This document shows, piece after piece, positions 5,249 to 6,573 of a stretch of 6,573 nt of DNA. The notes beneath the pieces were generated by a model, which had not been told where the DNA came from, ran no database searches, and saw only the letters and a list, made by a program, of their open reading frames with translations. This stretch comes from Gammaproteobacteria bacterium. Lineage in GTDB: Bacteria > Pseudomonadota > Gammaproteobacteria > GRL18. The position numbers and the translations under genes were made by a program. The DNA is taken from assembly GCA_013139395.1 (NCBI GenBank), contig WTAX01000276.1, positions 1 to 6,573 on the forward strand, read 5' to 3'. Each line of letters opens with the position of its first letter. Position 1 is the stretch's first letter.

Positions 5249-5281
5249 ACTATCAACACATAAAACAGGACAAATTAACAT

Positions 5282-6229
5282 ATGCACATACAACAATCAC
5301 CACCTGATCTTACTGATGTAATTAGCAAAATATTTGGTAAGGGAAAGGGAATCATAATTTCACTTGTTATTATTTTCTTTATTGTTATTTCGGCCGGTCA
5401 ATCTTTATACACGATAGAAGAGGGACATGTTGGGATTATTAAGCGCTTTGGTGAAGCAACCCAACAAGTTAATCCTGGTCTGCATATTAAAATCCCTTTT
5501 GTTGATACGGTAGAAGTGCTGGAGATCCGTACCCGCAAAAATGTAGAGCGTCTTAATGCATCAACCTATGAGCAAATGCCTATTACCGCAGAAATTTCCA
5601 TTAACTGGACAGTCCAACGAGCACAAGCCTTTGAGTTATATAAAAGCTATGGTGGACTGGATCAATTTGAATCTCGAATTTTAGATCCTAAACTACGTTC
5701 TGCTGCAAAAGATGCGTTGGCACGATATAAAGCAGAAGAAATTATTCAAAACAGAAGTAAAGTAATTGCCCAAATAGAAAGCTTGTTGATTGAAGGCATG
5801 AAAAATTATCCCGTAAAATTAGACTCTGCTCAATTAGAAAATTTAGGTTTACCGCAAAAATACATTCAATCCATCGAGACAAAACAGACGGAGAAAAACC
5901 TGGCAGCAGCTGAAGAACATCGCCTGCAAAGACAAAAACTTGAAGCGCAACGTGCTGTTAATACGGCTTTGGCAAAACGTGATGCTGCTAAAGCAACCGC
6001 TGACGGTAAAGCTTATGCGATTGAGATTGAAGCAAAAGCTGAAGCTCAAGCCATTCGTTTAAAAGGCCTTGCAGAGGCAGAAGCCATTCAAAAGAAAGCT
6101 GAATCATTGAATCAGTCGTCTACTTTGGTCGATTATGTTCGTGCTCAGCAATGGAATGGTCAAATGCCGCAGACAATGATGGGCTCAGGTCAAAATATTT
6201 TATGGAATATGTCTGATAAAAACCGCTAA
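5282..6229 (+). CDS. Prohibitin-like SPFH/Band 7 membrane protein
   Basis: The 315-residue protein has a short N-terminal segment, one membrane helix at about 22-40 (KGIIISLVIIFFIVISAG), then the SPFH domain beginning YTIEEGHVGIIKRFGEATQQ (about 43-62) and continuing through NPGLHIKIPFVDTVEVLEIR. VLEIRTRKNVE, the LYKSYGGLDQFESRILDP region and LARYKAEEII match the prohibitin branch of the family. A long Ala/Glu/Lys-rich coiled coil follows (about 197-280), then a tail with YVRAQQWNGQMPQTMMG, comparable to the 'KWDGxLPxV' tail of prohibitins. Such proteins form large ring or cage assemblies on the membrane and often modulate FtsH-type proteases or membrane microdomains. PPDLTDVISKIFGKGKG at the N terminus recalls HflK, but no hflC partner follows. 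ACAGGA (5265-5270) 11 bp before the ATG supports the start. The 53-codon ORF just upstream may be co-transcribed. The client or protease partner is unknown. Confidence 0.87.
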   Translation: MHIQQSPPDLTDVISKIFGKGKGIIISLVIIFFIVISAGQSLYTIEEGHVGIIKRFGEATQQVNPGLHIKIPFVDTVEVLEIRTRKNVERLNASTYEQMPITAEISINWTVQRAQAFELYKSYGGLDQFESRILDPKLRSAAKDALARYKAEEIIQNRSKVIAQIESLLIEGMKNYPVKLDSAQLENLGLPQKYIQSIETKQTEKNLAAAEEHRLQRQKLEAQRAVNTALAKRDAAKATADGKAYAIEIEAKAEAQAIRLKGLAEAEAIQKKAESLNQSSTLVDYVRAQQWNGQMPQTMMGSGQNILWNMSDKNR

Positions 6230-6234
6230 CTTAT

Positions 6235-6304
6235 AATATGATGTATTGAGCTATATCATTCATATTAAATAAGTCATATATTCTAAAATACTAACATATG
6301 ACTT
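6235..6304. repeat. Four ATATGA/TCATAT copies forming two inverted repeats
   Basis: AATATGA (6235-6241) faces TCATATT (6260-6266), and AAGTCATAT (6271-6279) faces ATATGACTT (6296-6304) with a 16-bp loop; the second pair is a perfect 9-bp inverted repeat. No T-run follows either, so they are not typical terminators. They could act as 3' end-stabilising hairpins of the SPFH mRNA or as a binding site array. Confidence 0.5.
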
Positions 6305-6314
6305 GCTCTAATAT

Positions 6315-6385
6315 AATGGAGAGTAAAAGCAATATCCGATAATTTTTCATGTTTGTGAAAGCTATCTGTTTTTTTACTCTCTATT
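6315..6385. repeat. 14-bp inverted repeat enclosing a 43-nt loop
   Basis: AATGGAGAGTAAAA (6315-6328) pairs with TTTTACTCTCTATT (6372-6385) at 14 positions, one of them a G-U pair. Inside the loop TTTCA and TGAAA can form a second hairpin around TGTTTG (about 6345-6360), with GATA and TATC further out. This nested, two-level fold is longer than expected by chance in so short a stretch and could be a small RNA or the ends of a decayed MITE-like element. Confidence 0.45.
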
Positions 6386-6395
6386 GTAAACTTTT

Positions 6396-6435
6396 GTACG
6401 CCACGCGAACCCTCCGTTCATGCCGTACCTTTTTT
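6396..6435 (+). terminator. Terminator-like GC-rich hairpin with T6
   Basis: GTACG (6396-6400) pairs with CGTAC (6424-6428), enclosing an inner hairpin GAAC-CCTCC-GTTC (6407-6419), and T6 follows at 6430-6435. The stem is short with internal loops, so it is only a moderate Rho-independent terminator candidate, about 170 bp after the SPFH stop codon. It may instead terminate an RNA that starts within the upstream inverted repeats. Confidence 0.35.
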
Positions 6436-6516
6436 GCTCTTTTATGCCATTATTTTGGTGCTTATTATCTCTATTAACCATAAATAAAATGAGCAGTATT
6501 TTATGAATTGCTTACT

Positions 6517-6543
6517 ATTAGCTTTATAGTCCTAATTTTTTTT
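6517..6543 (+). terminator. Weak terminator candidate with T8 run
   Basis: ATTAG (6517-6521) pairs with CTAAT (6532-6536), and the stem runs straight into eight Ts (6536-6543). An alternative overlapping stem is ACTAT/ATAGT. The five-base AT-rich stem is weak, and the T-run alone would be unremarkable in this AT-rich DNA. Confidence 0.2.
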
Positions 6544-6573
6544 CAAGATAGTGAATGTTAGCACCGCCAGCCT

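Larger units (their letters stand above)
6230..6573. other. Intergenic region without a convincing gene, rich in inverted repeats
   Basis: No frame on either strand looks like a known protein. The stretch contains four ATATGA/TCATAT copies in 66 bp, a perfect 9-bp inverted repeat, a wide 14-bp inverted repeat, a small GC-rich island with terminator-like folding, and a T8 run near the end. These parts are listed separately. The base composition of 6396-6429 is clearly more GC-rich than its surroundings. It may be a degenerate mobile element, a non-coding RNA, or a stack of terminators after the SPFH gene. Confidence 0.4.

Noticed and set aside
6374..6481. 35-codon minus-strand frame ending KRYGMNGGFAWRTKVYNRE
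   Set aside because: It has no ribosome site, overlaps the inverted repeats and GC-rich island, and matches no family I recognise. It could be a relic, but this cannot be supported.
1..6573. CRISPR array, toxin-antitoxin pair, defence system or complete insertion sequence
   Set aside because: No regularly spaced repeats, transposase, integrase or defence domains were found on either strand.

Overview
The window looks like the chromosome of an AT-rich gammaproteobacterium that fixes, or recently fixed, CO2 through the Calvin-Benson-Bassham (CBB) cycle. The evidence is a clear CbbY-type xylulose-1,5-bisphosphate phosphatase gene and a CbbR-like LysR regulator gene. RuBisCO itself is not in the window, and the lineage is inferred from protein style only. 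A sulfur oxidiser or a symbiont would fit but is not shown.

Layout: (1) bases 1-467 hold the 3' part of a TatD-linked radical SAM gene. (2) 495-651 is a complete single-gene tRNA-Val(UAC) unit with its own promoter and a terminator whose stem begins inside the tRNA 3' end. (3) 650-753 (minus) is a fragment resembling the tail of a small Xre-type HTH protein. (4) 790-1712 is a promoter with a palindromic operator followed by cbbY. (5) 1713-2400 is a gene graveyard: a broken Sua5/TsaC-type threonylcarbamoyl-AMP synthase 3' part (1732-2097), then the first 45 codons of a CaCA-type Na+/Ca2+ antiporter (2259-2396). (6) 2459-4875 is a divergent pair: the CbbR-like gene (minus) and a 454-residue citrate synthase gene (plus), with an operator between them. 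(7) 4876-5281 is intergenic, with repeats and an unlisted 53-codon small ORF (5087-5248). (8) 5282-6229 encodes a prohibitin-like SPFH membrane protein. (9) 6230-6573 has no convincing gene but is rich in inverted repeats and terminator-like signals.

The most interesting observation is that the promoters of cbbY and of the citrate synthase gene share a 28-bp block (26 of 28 identical), followed 10 bp later by the same CATAAT box at identical spacing. One copy lies in the regulator/citrate synthase divergent promoter, where a LysR regulator normally binds. I infer one regulon in which the CbbR-like protein ties CBB-cycle maintenance (removal of the RuBisCO inhibitor XuBP) to the entry of carbon into citrate. 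No defence system, CRISPR array or complete mobile element was seen.
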